In this document: in pieces, positions 36,585 through 44,899 of the stretch | Layout of the letters: each line of letters starts with the position of its first letter | Position numbering within the stretch: position 1 is the stretch's first letter | NCBI GenBank assembly: GCA_937976305.1 | Contig: CALJSB010000092.1 | Location: forward strand, 1-44,899 | Length of the DNA stretch: 44,899 nt | Reading direction: 5' to 3' | From: an uncultured Acidimicrobiales bacterium | GTDB lineage: Bacteria; Actinomycetota; Acidimicrobiia; Acidimicrobiales; SZUA-35 | The notes under the pieces: model-generated | Seen by the model: only the letters and a program-made list of their open reading frames with translations | Databases searched by the model: none | What the model was told of the DNA's origin: nothing | Program-made: the position numbers and the translations under genes

Positions 36585-38044
36585 GCAGCACAACGACCGC
36601 CGTCGAGATCGCCGACGCGGTACAAGCAGGCACGACAAGCGCCTCGGATGTGCTCGAGACCCACTTGGCTCGCATTGCCGAGCGAGAGGGCGACATTCAC
36701 GCCTTCAACACCGTCACGGCAGATCAGGCCCGTAAGCAGGCGGCCTCGATCGATGAGCGAGTTGCGGCTGGTGAAGACGTCGGACCACTCGCTGGCGTAC
36801 CCATCGCCCTCAAGGACAACATGTGCACCAGCGGCATCGCCACGACGTGCTCATCGAAGATGCTCGAAGGGTGGGAACCGCCCTACGACGCAACGGTCGT
36901 CGAGCGGCTCGCGGCTGCCGGCGCGATCTCGGTTGGCAAGACCAACCTCGACGAGTTCGCCATGGGTTCGTCCACCGAGAACTCAGCGTTCGGCGTCACC
37001 CACAACCCGCTCGATCTCGAGCGGGTTCCCGGAGGTTCGTCAGGCGGCTCAGCCGCTGCGGTCGCGGCCGGGTTCGCTCCGCTCGCCATCGGATCTGACA
37101 CGGGCGGATCGATCCGCCAGCCCGCAGCCCTTTGCGGTGTGGTCGGGGTGAAGCCGAGCTACGGCACGGTCAGCCGCTACGGCCTCATTGCCTTTGCCAG
37201 TTCGCTGGATCAGATCGGCCCCTTCTCGACAACGGTGACCGACTCGGCGCTGCTGTTCCAGACCATGGCCGGGCACGACCCCCGAGATTCCACATCGATT
37301 CCGCAACCGGCCCCTGATGTGATGTCGGGCCTCGACAACGGCGTTGCGGGTATGCGAGTCGGCGTGATCACCGAGCTCATGGGTGAGGGAGAGCTCACTG
37401 GCTTTGAGCCAGAGGTGATCGCTCAGACCCGTGCCGCCGCCGATGCGCTTGCTGCCGCCGGCGCCACGGTCGACGAGGTCTCCGTGCCGTCGACCATTTT
37501 CGGATTGTCGGCCTACTACCAGATCGCTCCCGCCGAGGCGTCGTCGAATCTCGCCCGGTACGACGGGGTGCGGTACGGCCATCGTGAAGACGGCGGCGCG
37601 AATACCGCAGCCATGATGCGGGCCTCCCGCACCGCTGGCTTTGGCCCCGAGGTGAAGCGCCGGATCATGCTCGGCACCTACGCATTGTCGGCTGGGTACT
37701 TCGATGCCTTCTACGGCAAAGCTCAGCGAGTCCGCACTCTGATCATCAACGATTTCGCGGCTGCGTATGAGAACTTTGACGTGCTGCTGTCGCCCACATC
37801 GCCGTGTGTCGCCTTCCCGATCGGGGCGAAGAGCGATCCGCTCACCATGTATCTCAACGACACCTGCACCATCCCGTCGAACCTGTCCGGCCAGCCAGCG
37901 ATCTCGGTGCCCTTTGGTACCGGGGCAGACGACTTGCCCGTTGGTGTGCAGGTGCTGGCCCCGATGCTCGGCGAGGCGGCGATGTTCACCGTGGCCCGAG
38001 CCCTCGAAGTGGCCGCCAGCCAGAACACTGGAGAGACCTCGTGA
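36581..38044 (+). CDS. gatA: Asp/Glu-tRNA amidotransferase subunit A
   Basis: 487 residues. Glutaminase subunit that releases ammonia from glutamine. Amidase-signature catalytic triad: Lys in VPIALKDNMCT, cis-Ser in PGGSSGGSAAAV, nucleophile Ser in DTGGSIRQPAA. The C-terminus is complete. Overlaps gatC by 4 bases and gatB by 4 bases (GTGA), so the three subunits are co-translated. Confidence 0.97.
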   Translation: MSSTTTAVEIADAVQAGTTSASDVLETHLARIAEREGDIHAFNTVTADQARKQAASIDERVAAGEDVGPLAGVPIALKDNMCTSGIATTCSSKMLEGWEPPYDATVVERLAAAGAISVGKTNLDEFAMGSSTENSAFGVTHNPLDLERVPGGSSGGSAAAVAAGFAPLAIGSDTGGSIRQPAALCGVVGVKPSYGTVSRYGLIAFASSLDQIGPFSTTVTDSALLFQTMAGHDPRDSTSIPQPAPDVMSGLDNGVAGMRVGVITELMGEGELTGFEPEVIAQTRAAADALAAAGATVDEVSVPSTIFGLSAYYQIAPAEASSNLARYDGVRYGHREDGGANTAAMMRASRTAGFGPEVKRRIMLGTYALSAGYFDAFYGKAQRVRTLIINDFAAAYENFDVLLSPTSPCVAFPIGAKSDPLTMYLNDTCTIPSNLSGQPAISVPFGTGADDLPVGVQVLAPMLGEAAMFTVARALEVAASQNTGETS

Positions 38045-39534
38045 CTGATGTCGACCAACCCGTTTCGTCCACGATGCTCTCGTCGTGGGACGTAGCCTCT
38101 GATGTAGCGCGCGAAGACAGCCATCTTCCCGACGGCTGGGAGATGGTGATCGGGCTCGAGGTGCACGCTGAGCTGGCGACCGAAACCAAGATGTTCTCGC
38201 CGGCGAAGAATCACTTCGGCGCCGAGCCCAACACCAACGTGCACCCCGTGTGCCTTGGTCTGCCCGGCACGCTCCCGGTGGTCAACGGCAAGGCTGTCGA
38301 GCTGTCGATTCGTCTTGGCCTTGCGCTGAACTGCCACGTGCAGCGCTGTGTGTTCGCGAGGAAGAACTACTTCTACCCAGACATGCCAAAGGACTATCAG
38401 ATCAGTCAGTACGACCGGCCGCTCAACATCAACGGCTGGCTCGAATTGGCTTCGGGCCACCGCATCGGCATCGAGCGGGCACACATGGAAGAAGACACCG
38501 GCAAGTCGACCCACGTCGGCGAGTCGGGCCGGATCCACGACGCCGGCTACTCACTGGTCGACTACAACCGAGCCGGCGTTCCGCTGCTCGAAATCGTCTC
38601 GCACCCAGATATTCGAGGGCCTGAAGAGGCGAAGGAGTACGTCGCTGAGCTGCAGCGCATCATGATTGCGGTCGGCGCCAGCGACGGAAAGTTCGAAGAG
38701 GGTTCGTTGCGGGTCGACGCCAACGTGTCGGTGCGGCCATCAGGTTCAGACGAGCTTCGGACACGTTGTGAGATCAAGAACGTGAACTCGTTGCGATCGC
38801 TCGGGCGAGCGATTCAGTACGAAGCTCAGCGCCATGTCGATCTCTATCTCGCTGGCGACAAGCCAGTACAGGAAACCCGTCACTGGGACGAAGAAGGTGG
38901 GCGAACTCGTGCTGGCCGTTCGAAGGAACAGGCCGAGGACTACCGCTACTTCCCGGATCCCGACTTGGTGCCAGTCGATCCTTCACAAGAGTGGATCGAT
39001 GAGATTCGGGCATCGTTGCCCGTTCTGCCCCGGGAACGACGGCAGGCGTTGGTCGACGCTGGTGGCTCGGCGGAGAACGCAGCACTTGCCGTCGAGCGTG
39101 ACCTTGACGGGCTGGCGCTCGCCGCAATCGAAGCGGGAGCCGAACCGGAGCGAACCCTCACCCACGTTGCCAACAATCTCGCCGTCGACGGTGCCGACGA
39201 GCTCAACGCCGGCAACTTCGCCGAGCTGGTGAAGCTCGAGACTGGGGGAGGCCTTACCGCCACCCAGGCAAAGACCGTTCTGGCCGACATGGTTGAGACC
39301 GGTCGAGCGCCAGCCGATATCGCCGCCGAGCTCGGCTTCGAGGCGATGGACACCTCCGAGCTCGAGGGCATGCTCGATCAGATCATCGCCGACAATCCCG
39401 ATGAGTGGGGTCGGTTCTGTGAAGGTGAAGCAAAGCTCCAGGGTTTCTTCACCGGCCAGATCATGAAGGCGACAAAGGGACAAGCCGACGGCAAGGTCAT
39501 CGCCCAGCTCCTGGCCCAAAAGTCCTCCGCCTAG
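38041..39534 (+). CDS. gatB: Asp/Glu-tRNA amidotransferase subunit B
   Basis: 497 residues. Transamidase subunit that turns mischarged Glu-tRNA(Gln) or Asp-tRNA(Asn) into the correct aminoacyl-tRNA. N-terminal MVIGLEVHAELATETKMFS, then FYPDMPKDYQISQYDRPL and the kinase-like pocket; the C-terminal YqeY-like tail domain is present and ends QAKGKVIAQLL-like. GTG 38041 overlaps the gatA stop; the longer frame from 37804 overlaps gatA and is not coding. Ends in TAG. Confidence 0.96.
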   Translation: MTDVDQPVSSTMLSSWDVASDVAREDSHLPDGWEMVIGLEVHAELATETKMFSPAKNHFGAEPNTNVHPVCLGLPGTLPVVNGKAVELSIRLGLALNCHVQRCVFARKNYFYPDMPKDYQISQYDRPLNINGWLELASGHRIGIERAHMEEDTGKSTHVGESGRIHDAGYSLVDYNRAGVPLLEIVSHPDIRGPEEAKEYVAELQRIMIAVGASDGKFEEGSLRVDANVSVRPSGSDELRTRCEIKNVNSLRSLGRAIQYEAQRHVDLYLAGDKPVQETRHWDEEGGRTRAGRSKEQAEDYRYFPDPDLVPVDPSQEWIDEIRASLPVLPRERRQALVDAGGSAENAALAVERDLDGLALAAIEAGAEPERTLTHVANNLAVDGADELNAGNFAELVKLETGGGLTATQAKTVLADMVETGRAPADIAAELGFEAMDTSELEGMLDQIIADNPDEWGRFCEGEAKLQGFFTGQIMKATKGQADGKVIAQLLAQKSSA

Positions 39535-39561
39535 TCCCCTCATCAGACGTCCCTTCCCGTT

Positions 39562-39603
39562 CTGGAGGCTCCTACCGGCGGAAACGCCGGCAGGGCACTC
39601 CAG
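39562..39603. repeat. 42-bp convergent-gene hairpin, copy 3
   Basis: Outer arms CTGGAG/CTCCAG, inner stem CCGGCG-GAAA-CGCCGG (6 bp with a GNRA-type tetraloop). Same family as the copies at 16954 and 17016. Between the convergent gatB and MATE genes; the 161-bp gap holds only this pair. Confidence 0.75.
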
Positions 39604-39634
39604 AACCGGATGGTTCCGCTCATCCCGCTTCGTT

Positions 39635-39676
39635 CTGGAGGCTGACACCGGCGGAAACGCCGGTGGGGCACTCCAG
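39635..39676. repeat. 42-bp convergent-gene hairpin, copy 4
   Basis: Same outer arms and GAAA inner stem as copy 3, starting 73 bases later; the flank CAGAACCGG after the right arm is shared with copy 3. Confidence 0.75.
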
Positions 39677-39695
39677 AACCGGTTGGTTGGTGGGG

Positions 39696-41024
39696 TCAGC
39701 GGGTGCCCTCGACCAGCCATGCATCTTGACGCCACCGCAGCACGAGCGGGACGGCCCGAGAAGCCATGAACACGGCGATGGCTCCCCATAGCCAGCCGAT
39801 ACCCGCTCCGGTGGCCACGATCACCCCTGCCATCACAGCAAACAGCACGCCGGCGCCCACCATACTGACGGCCAGGTAGTTCAGATCGCTGGCCCCGATC
39901 AGGATGCCATCAAGGGCGAAGACCACGCCGTTGAGCGGTTGTTGAAGGGCGAGGTGTACGAGCAAGAACGCCGTGATCGACACGACAGCTGGGTCGTTGC
40001 TGAACAGCTCGCTCAGGGGCTGCCGAGCAAGCAAGATGCCGGCGCCAACGACCACACCGACGAACACATCAACCTCGATCATTCGCTTCGTGGCTGCTCG
40101 AGCTTTGACCTTGTCGCCCACTCCGAGCCACTTGCCGGTCAGGGCCTGGCCAGCGATGGCAACCGCATCGAGCGCCAAGGCAAGGGTCGACCAGATACCG
40201 AGCGCAATCTGATGAGCGGCAACATCGGCAACACCGAGCCGAGCCGCAATCGCAGTCGAAAGCGTGAACGACCCGCGCAGGCTCATCGTGCGGACGAACA
40301 GGGCCTTGCTCGTTGCCAGGATCGACAGCATGCCCCGCCGATCGGGAGCGGTCGACGAGCCAATGGCGCGAGCCCAGCGAACGACCAGCACGATCGAGAT
40401 CACGCCAACGACGGTCTGTGCGATCACCGTCGAGAGGGCCGAGGCCCCAATGCCGTAGCCGAGTCCGTTGATCAAGATCAGTTCGATGACGAGGTTGCCG
40501 AGGGCTCCGATCACGGCGAGGACCAGGGGCGTCTTGGCATCTTGGCGGCCATGGAACGAGCCATTGGCCGCGAGCGCGATCAGCAGGAAGGGCAACCCCG
40601 GAAGGCTCACCAACAGGTAGGTGCGGGCAGCGGCCAACACCTCGCCTTCGCCGCCGATGAACTCCAAGATGGGTGAACCGGTGACGGCCAGCAAAGCGGC
40701 TCCGGCGAGGCCAACGGCAAGCCCGAGCCACAGGCCTTGGATCGATCGATTACCCGCTTCGACTTCCTGGCCACCTGCAATCAGGCGGGCAACGGGGCCG
40801 GTGGTGCCGTAGGCGAGGAAGATGGCGGCGGCGTGCAGGGTCAGCAACACCGTCGACGCAAGGGCGAGGCCGGCGAGTTCGTTTGTGCCGATGTTGCCAA
40901 CGATGGCCGTGTCAATCAGAACGTAGAGCGGTTCCGCGATCAGGCTGCCGAGCGCCGGAATGGCGAGGCGGGCGATTTCACGGTCGTACGGGCTTCGGAC
41001 CTTGGCCCGAAGGTTGATGGGCAC
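39696..41024 (-). CDS. MATE family efflux transporter (DinF-like)
   Basis: 442 residues with about 12 helices in two related halves. The N-terminal IARLAIPALGSLIAEPLYVLIDTAIVG is the MATE/DinF signature, repeated in weaker form in the second half (TMSLRGSFTLSTAIAARLG). Exports cationic compounds or other small molecules by Na+ or H+ exchange; substrate unknown. GTG 41024 was chosen over TTG 41045; it lies 26 bases after the ABC permease stop, so it may be the last gene of that operon. Confidence 0.87.
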   Translation of the reverse strand: MPINLRAKVRSPYDREIARLAIPALGSLIAEPLYVLIDTAIVGNIGTNELAGLALASTVLLTLHAAAIFLAYGTTGPVARLIAGGQEVEAGNRSIQGLWLGLAVGLAGAALLAVTGSPILEFIGGEGEVLAAARTYLLVSLPGLPFLLIALAANGSFHGRQDAKTPLVLAVIGALGNLVIELILINGLGYGIGASALSTVIAQTVVGVISIVLVVRWARAIGSSTAPDRRGMLSILATSKALFVRTMSLRGSFTLSTAIAARLGVADVAAHQIALGIWSTLALALDAVAIAGQALTGKWLGVGDKVKARAATKRMIEVDVFVGVVVGAGILLARQPLSELFSNDPAVVSITAFLLVHLALQQPLNGVVFALDGILIGASDLNYLAVSMVGAGVLFAVMAGVIVATGAGIGWLWGAIAVFMASRAVPLVLRWRQDAWLVEGTR

Positions 41025-41050
41025 TTGAGGAGTGTGCCGCCGCAATCCGG

Positions 41051-41767
41051 CTAGGCCACGTCCATTCGATTGAGCCGACGTGAGGTGGCAACCAAGGCCA
41101 GGATCGACAGCACGATGGGCACGATCAGGCCGACGGCGATCGATCGATCGGCCAAGAACAACTCGACGTCCGTGATCTGCGCCAAGACAGACGAGGGGTA
41201 GGTGTTGATCGAAAGCGTGGCGGCACCGCCACCGGCGCGGGCCATGAACTGCTCCCAGATGAACAGGTACATCAGGCCGATGATCAGCGCTCGCCGAAAC
41301 AGCAACCCGAGAAGCGTGAACGCAGCCGAATACACGATGGCGGCAACAACAACGGCGAGCAGCGTTCCGAAGAACACCTTGGCGCTAAACCCGGTGATGA
41401 GGAGCGCACAAATGACGAGGCCGAGTGCGGTTGCCGGTACGGCAATCGTCGCCGGGGCCAACCAGGCTGCGGCCGCGAGTTGCCAGCGCGGAGTCTTGCG
41501 GTGCCAGAGATAGACCAGGGTTTCATCTGCCTGCAGGTCGCCAAACGCCGACGACGACAGCACCAGGCTGATGATCGGCACCATGAGGCCGATGCCGAAG
41601 AACCAGACGACACCGGTGGCCGTTTCGACTGGATCGAATGGGTCGCTGGCGCCGGTGGCGAAGCCGAGAATAATGGCGATCGCCGAAAGCGCCCCGATGA
41701 GGACCAATCGGCCGGTCGTGAGCTGGTTGCGTAGGAACAATCGGTAGAGGGTGAAGAACGGGGTCAT
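41051..41767 (-). CDS. ABC transporter permease subunit (ABC-2 type), second pair
   Basis: 238 residues with about six hydrophobic segments, beginning MTPFFTLYRLFLRNQL and ending with TSRRLNRMDVA; an ABC-2-type exporter membrane subunit. Its start overlaps the stop of the preceding ATPase gene (ATGA, 41764-41767), so the two form one transporter. The export substrate is unknown. Ends in TAG. Confidence 0.8.
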   Translation of the reverse strand: MTPFFTLYRLFLRNQLTTGRLVLIGALSAIAIILGFATGASDPFDPVETATGVVWFFGIGLMVPIISLVLSSSAFGDLQADETLVYLWHRKTPRWQLAAAAWLAPATIAVPATALGLVICALLITGFSAKVFFGTLLAVVVAAIVYSAAFTLLGLLFRRALIIGLMYLFIWEQFMARAGGGAATLSINTYPSSVLAQITDVELFLADRSIAVGLIVPIVLSILALVATSRRLNRMDVA

Positions 41768-42729
41768 CCGCCAGCCCCGACCAGATAACGGAAGACGCTC
41801 TCGAGATCTTCGTCAAGCGGCGCAACCTCTTCGAGCCGTGCGCCGACATTGCGACACACCGCGGCAATGGCTCGTCGGAACACCTTGGCATCGTCGGTCG
41901 TGATCTCGATCTCGGTGTCCGACGCCACGGAGCAGCCAATCACCGCGCTGCGCTCGACGAGCGAAGCGGCCACCCGACGAGCGTTGGTGCACACGACCCG
42001 AAAGCGAAGCGGCTGATTGTCCATCAAGCTGCGGATGGCTCGGAAGTCGCCCTGCGCCGCGAGGCGGCCCTTGGCGATGACGATCACGTGCGAACCGAGG
42101 CGCTCGACTTCTTCGAGCACGTGGCTCGAGACGAGGACGGACTTCCCGCGATTGCCGAGCTCGTGAAAGAGCGAGATCATTTGTTTGCGTTGTCGCGGAT
42201 CGAGGCCGTTCAACGGCTCGTCCATCATCAGTACAACGGGGTCGTGCACAAGGGCTTGCGCGATCTTGACCCGCTGGCGCATGCCCTTTGAGAATGCGCC
42301 GACTGGTCGGTCGAGATCGGGGTCGAGTTCGACCAAGCCGAGGGCCCAGCGGGCCCGCTCTTCGACGTTGTCGAGTTGGCTCAGAATGGCGGCGAGCCGC
42401 ACGACATCGAGTGCTTTCTCTCGCTCGAAGACGCCGTCTTGCTGCGGTACAAGGCCGATCCGATCCCGTGCTTCAGCGTCGGTTCGGGGATCGCCTCCGG
42501 CAACCCAGACGCTTCCGCTGCTCGGTTTGATCTGCCCGGACAGCATCCGCAGCAGAGTCGACTTGCCGGCACCGTTCGGGCCCAGCAACGCACTCACGCC
42601 CGGTTGGACGGCGACCGAGACGCTGCTCACGGCAACAAGGCTCCCAAACGAGCGAGAGACGTCGTAGGCAACGATGGTCGCGTCGGGTGGTGGCCACGCT
42701 GCTGGTGCTGGTGGGGGAGGCAGACTCAT
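41764..42729 (-). CDS. ABC transporter ATPase subunit, second pair
   Basis: 321 residues. Walker A GPNGAGKS, Q-loop VPQQDGVF, signature FSKGMRQRVKIAQA (a variant of LSGGQ), Walker B VLMMDEPLNGLD and the switch histidine in LVSSHVLEEVE. After about residue 220 a C-terminal extension follows with a separate small domain typical of exporters. A proline-rich stretch (SLPPPPAPAAWPPP) is at the N-terminus. ATG 42729 overlaps the preceding permease gene (ATGA, 42726-42729). Confidence 0.92.
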   Translation of the reverse strand: MSLPPPPAPAAWPPPDATIVAYDVSRSFGSLVAVSSVSVAVQPGVSALLGPNGAGKSTLLRMLSGQIKPSSGSVWVAGGDPRTDAEARDRIGLVPQQDGVFEREKALDVVRLAAILSQLDNVEERARWALGLVELDPDLDRPVGAFSKGMRQRVKIAQALVHDPVVLMMDEPLNGLDPRQRKQMISLFHELGNRGKSVLVSSHVLEEVERLGSHVIVIAKGRLAAQGDFRAIRSLMDNQPLRFRVVCTNARRVAASLVERSAVIGCSVASDTEIEITTDDAKVFRRAIAAVCRNVGARLEEVAPLDEDLESVFRYLVGAGG

Positions 42730-43778
42730 CGACGCACCAACAATCGGCGGTACTTGAGCCAGACAAACGCCAGCGATCCGCCGACCCAAAGAAGCCAGGC
42801 TGCCCACAGGGTCCAGCTTGGATTGTCGAACGGTGGCCAAAGACCGCGTTCGTCGTGAATTCTGAACACGAGATCGCGAGGCATGTTCGGAATGTTGAGC
42901 AGCCGCAGGTGCGGGGTTTGATCCGCCTCGTTGACAAGGATGTCGGTGACGATGGCCGAAGCCGGGAACATGGCGAGAATGGTGGCCGTGGCGATCATCG
43001 AACGATCGGTGGAGGCCGACACGGCGAGCGCCACCGCGGCATAGAGAAGGCCGAGCACGACGCCGGACAAGATGATCTGGCCGAACGTCGACAGCCAGTC
43101 GATGAAGCCGTCTGGCCCGACATCTTCGAGGCTGTAGGCAATGAGCAAGAGGAGGGTTGGCCCCAGCGTGACGATGAGGATGATGGCAACCACGGCGATC
43201 GCCTTGCCGATGAGGTACCACGCACGATTGAGAGGTGACGCCAGGTAGACGCCGAGGAGCCCCGTGCGCCGGTCGGGTGAGAGCAGTTCGGGGGCGACAA
43301 ACCCGGCAAACAGGTAGATGGCGGCGACGATAAAGCCGTAGTACTCGGGATAGGTCGGCAGGAAATCCTCACCGATGTCGCCAAGGAGCGCAGCAATGCC
43401 GACAAAGACGATCGCCGGTACGAACGCAGCCACGATCATGAGAACGGGCACGATCTTGTAACGGGCTGAGCGTCCCATGCCGAGCGCCGTTTTGATGCTG
43501 AACCACACCAAGGTCTTCATGGCGCCAGCAAGCCCGGTGCGGGGCCCGTCGTAACTTCGGTATCCCTGGTCGTAGATCTGCGCTGCGCCCTCATTGCCCG
43601 GGGAAGGGGCCGGTGGCTCAGCAGCGACGGCTGCAGCAGGACCGGTCGGTGGTGATGTGGTGGGCTGCGGGGCAGCGGGCCGAGGCACAGTCGGTTGCGG
43701 TGCCGCAGGTTGGGGCGTGGTTGGCTGCGGGGCGGCGGGCCTTGTTGGGGGGCCAGGTGGCGTCGGCTGCTCGGTCAT
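42726..43778 (-). CDS. ABC transporter permease with proline-rich cytoplasmic arm, first pair
   Basis: 350 residues. Residues about 4-50 are nearly all P, A, Q and T with the repeating unit AAPQPT, then a soluble linker (NEGAAQIYDQGYRSYDGPR) and six or so hydrophobic segments typical of the ABC-2 permease family. The segment IYDQGYRSYDGPR is a familiar lead-in of this permease type. The proline arm is likely disordered and may bind partners. ATG 43778 overlaps the upstream ATPase gene (ATGA, 43775-43778). Confidence 0.85.
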   Translation of the reverse strand: MTEQPTPPGPPTRPAAPQPTTPQPAAPQPTVPRPAAPQPTTSPPTGPAAAVAAEPPAPSPGNEGAAQIYDQGYRSYDGPRTGLAGAMKTLVWFSIKTALGMGRSARYKIVPVLMIVAAFVPAIVFVGIAALLGDIGEDFLPTYPEYYGFIVAAIYLFAGFVAPELLSPDRRTGLLGVYLASPLNRAWYLIGKAIAVVAIILIVTLGPTLLLLIAYSLEDVGPDGFIDWLSTFGQIILSGVVLGLLYAAVALAVSASTDRSMIATATILAMFPASAIVTDILVNEADQTPHLRLLNIPNMPRDLVFRIHDERGLWPPFDNPSWTLWAAWLLWVGGSLAFVWLKYRRLLVRR

Positions 43779-44749
43779 CCGAGACGATCCAAGAAGACAT
43801 CCTCGAGGCTGAGGCGGCGACGATGGAGCCGAACGATGCCGATGTTGAGGGCAACGCATGCGTCACGGGCAACGTCGAACACTCGATCGTCGACCCCTTC
43901 GACATTGAGGCGACGGCCGACGTGTTGTGTGGTGAAACCCTGCTGATGCAAGTGCTGCGCCAGCTGCGCAGCTTCGGCGTCGGTGCCGTCGATCTCGATG
44001 GTGACACCGATCGAGTCGGTACTCACCAAATCGTCGAGTCGCCCAGACGCCAGGGTCTGACCCTCACCGATGATCACGACGCTTTCACAGATCTGTTCGA
44101 CCTCTTCGAGCAGGTGCGACGACAGGATCACGCTGATGCCAAAGGAGTCCGAGACGGTACGGATCAAGTCGAGCATGGCGTCGCGCTGCACCGGGTCGAG
44201 GCCGTCGGTCGGCTCATCGAGAATGATGAGCTTTGGATCATGGGCGATCGCCTGGGCCAGCTTCACCCGCTGACGTTGTCCGGTACTCATCGTGCCCATG
44301 GGCCGAAATCGCTCTTCGCCAAGCCCCACCAGCCACAACGCGTCACTGGCCCGAGTCGTCGCTTCGACCGATGGCAATCCGTGCAGTTCGGCGATGTGTT
44401 CGACAAAGTCAAAAGCCCTGACATCAGCGGGAAGCGTGTGATGCTCGGGTGCGTAGCCCAAGCGGGTCCGTACCTCGGGGCCGGCAGTCCACGGGTCGTG
44501 ATCGAACACTTGGAGCACGCCGTCGTTGCGGTGATGGAGGCCGATGATCATGCCGAGCATGGTGGTTTTCCCAGCTCCGTTGGCCCCGAGAAGGCCGGTG
44601 ATTCCTGGCTCGACGTCGAACGTCGCGTCGGTCAGCACCTCGACGCCGCCATAGCGTTTCGTGACCCCTCGGGCGTGAACCAGATTCACCTCGGGGAGTT
44701 TGGCAGGTGTTGGTCGGTTGAGGGCGGCAGTGCCGGAATCGTTGGGCAC
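43775..44749 (-). CDS. ABC transporter ATPase subunit, first pair
   Basis: 324 residues. Walker A GANGAGKT, signature MSTGQRQRVKLAQA (non-canonical STGQ in place of SGGQ), Walker B LIILDEPTDGLDP and SSHLLEEVEQI, then a C-terminal domain ending SLEDVFLDRLG. First gene of the four-gene exporter set. GTG 44749 was chosen because it places about 20 residues before the domain start (VHARGVTKRYGGVEV); a longer frame to 44854 would overlap the divergent helicase gene. Confidence 0.9.
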   Translation of the reverse strand: MPNDSGTAALNRPTPAKLPEVNLVHARGVTKRYGGVEVLTDATFDVEPGITGLLGANGAGKTTMLGMIIGLHHRNDGVLQVFDHDPWTAGPEVRTRLGYAPEHHTLPADVRAFDFVEHIAELHGLPSVEATTRASDALWLVGLGEERFRPMGTMSTGQRQRVKLAQAIAHDPKLIILDEPTDGLDPVQRDAMLDLIRTVSDSFGISVILSSHLLEEVEQICESVVIIGEGQTLASGRLDDLVSTDSIGVTIEIDGTDAEAAQLAQHLHQQGFTTQHVGRRLNVEGVDDRVFDVARDACVALNIGIVRLHRRRLSLEDVFLDRLG

Positions 44750-44763
44750 AATGTCTGCCCCCC

Positions 44764-44899
44764 ATGTCCGGCAATTCCGCTCAAAACGGCAAAACGCTTC
44801 GCCTGCGGCCTTGGCAGCGGCGTGCGCTTGATGCCTACGAAGAGTCGAAGTCATCCGACTTCTTGGCTGTCGCGACCCCCGGTGCAGGTAAGACCACCT
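44764..44899 (+). CDS. N-terminus of an SF2 DEAD/DEAH-type helicase (cut by the right edge)
   Basis: In frame 1 the last 136 bases read from ATG 44764: a polar start, then LRLRPWQRRALDAYEES (the Q-motif-like region of RecQ/UvrB-type SF2 helicases) and the Walker A motif VATPGAGKTT. The open frame runs off the window edge. Divergent from the ABC ATPase gene with 14 bp between. The specific subfamily and role cannot be told from 45 residues. Confidence 0.75.
   Translation, partial: MSGNSAQNGKTLRLRPWQRRALDAYEESKSSDFLAVATPGAGKTT

Overview
The window is a gene-dense, high-GC chromosomal stretch from a free-living actinobacterium. Gene content and style suggest the class Acidimicrobiia (Ilumatobacter-like relatives), but this is inferred without a database search. 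The order prfA-prmC-...-wecA-atpI-atp operon matches the classical actinobacterial neighbourhood (as in Mycobacterium), here with rpiB and glyA inserted and sua5 moved about 20 kb away. I see 49 protein-coding genes, two of them cut by the window edges. There are no rRNA or tRNA genes, CRISPR arrays, insertion sequences or prophage genes.

Layout. 1-690: end of an unknown gene, then a tandem-repeat spacer. 690-5049: release factor 1 (prfA), its methylase (prmC), a cyclic-nucleotide-binding protein, rpiB and glyA. 5091-14744: a WecA/TagO-type glycosyl-phosphate transferase and a complete F1Fo ATP synthase operon (Z-I-B-E-F-F'-H-A-G-D-C, with two b-type subunits). 14910-22934: glpX, an AIM24-family protein, a class III-like polyphosphate kinase 2, a C-terminal J-domain protein, a KANL3/Tex30-like hydrolase, an MFS transporter with a small membrane partner, a NifU-domain protein, MscL and a zinc-finger rhomboid protease. 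22964-30822: a methyltransferase, cysteine desulfurase plus mnmA plus sua5 (tRNA thiolation and t6A), a class II aldolase-family protein, a membrane protein and DNA ligase A. 30907-36148: an anchored unknown protein divergent from a PASTA Ser/Thr kinase, a DHA2-type MFS exporter, an SCP2-domain protein and a 2x[4Fe-4S] ferredoxin. 36222-39534: gatCAB. 39696-44749 (minus strand): a MATE transporter and two ATPase/permease pairs of an ABC-2 exporter, translationally coupled by ATGA overlaps. The right edge holds the start of an SF2 helicase.

Most striking observations. (1) The release factor 1 gene encodes G-R-Q where the class I release-factor catalytic motif GGQ is expected, although 14 of 48 visible stop codons are TAG, which only RF1 should read. 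(2) At least 13 genes or operons have a TANNNT -10 hexamer ending 6-8 nt before the start codon, so leaderless transcription appears to be the common mode for first genes. (3) A family of 42-bp hairpin repeats with a GAAA loop sits only between convergent genes (five copies at three loci). (4) Several unexplained repeats or palindromes lie in intergenic regions: a 120-bp-period tandem repeat before prfA, two tandem 27-bp hairpins after prmC, and a perfect 14-bp inverted repeat between the kinase and its divergent neighbour.

Together the genes are mainly housekeeping: translation termination, tRNA modification and charging, energy conversion, central carbon, DNA repair, cell-wall kinase signalling and export. 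I found no obvious defence or secondary-metabolite system. The best candidates for something new are the altered release factor and the convergent-gene hairpin family.
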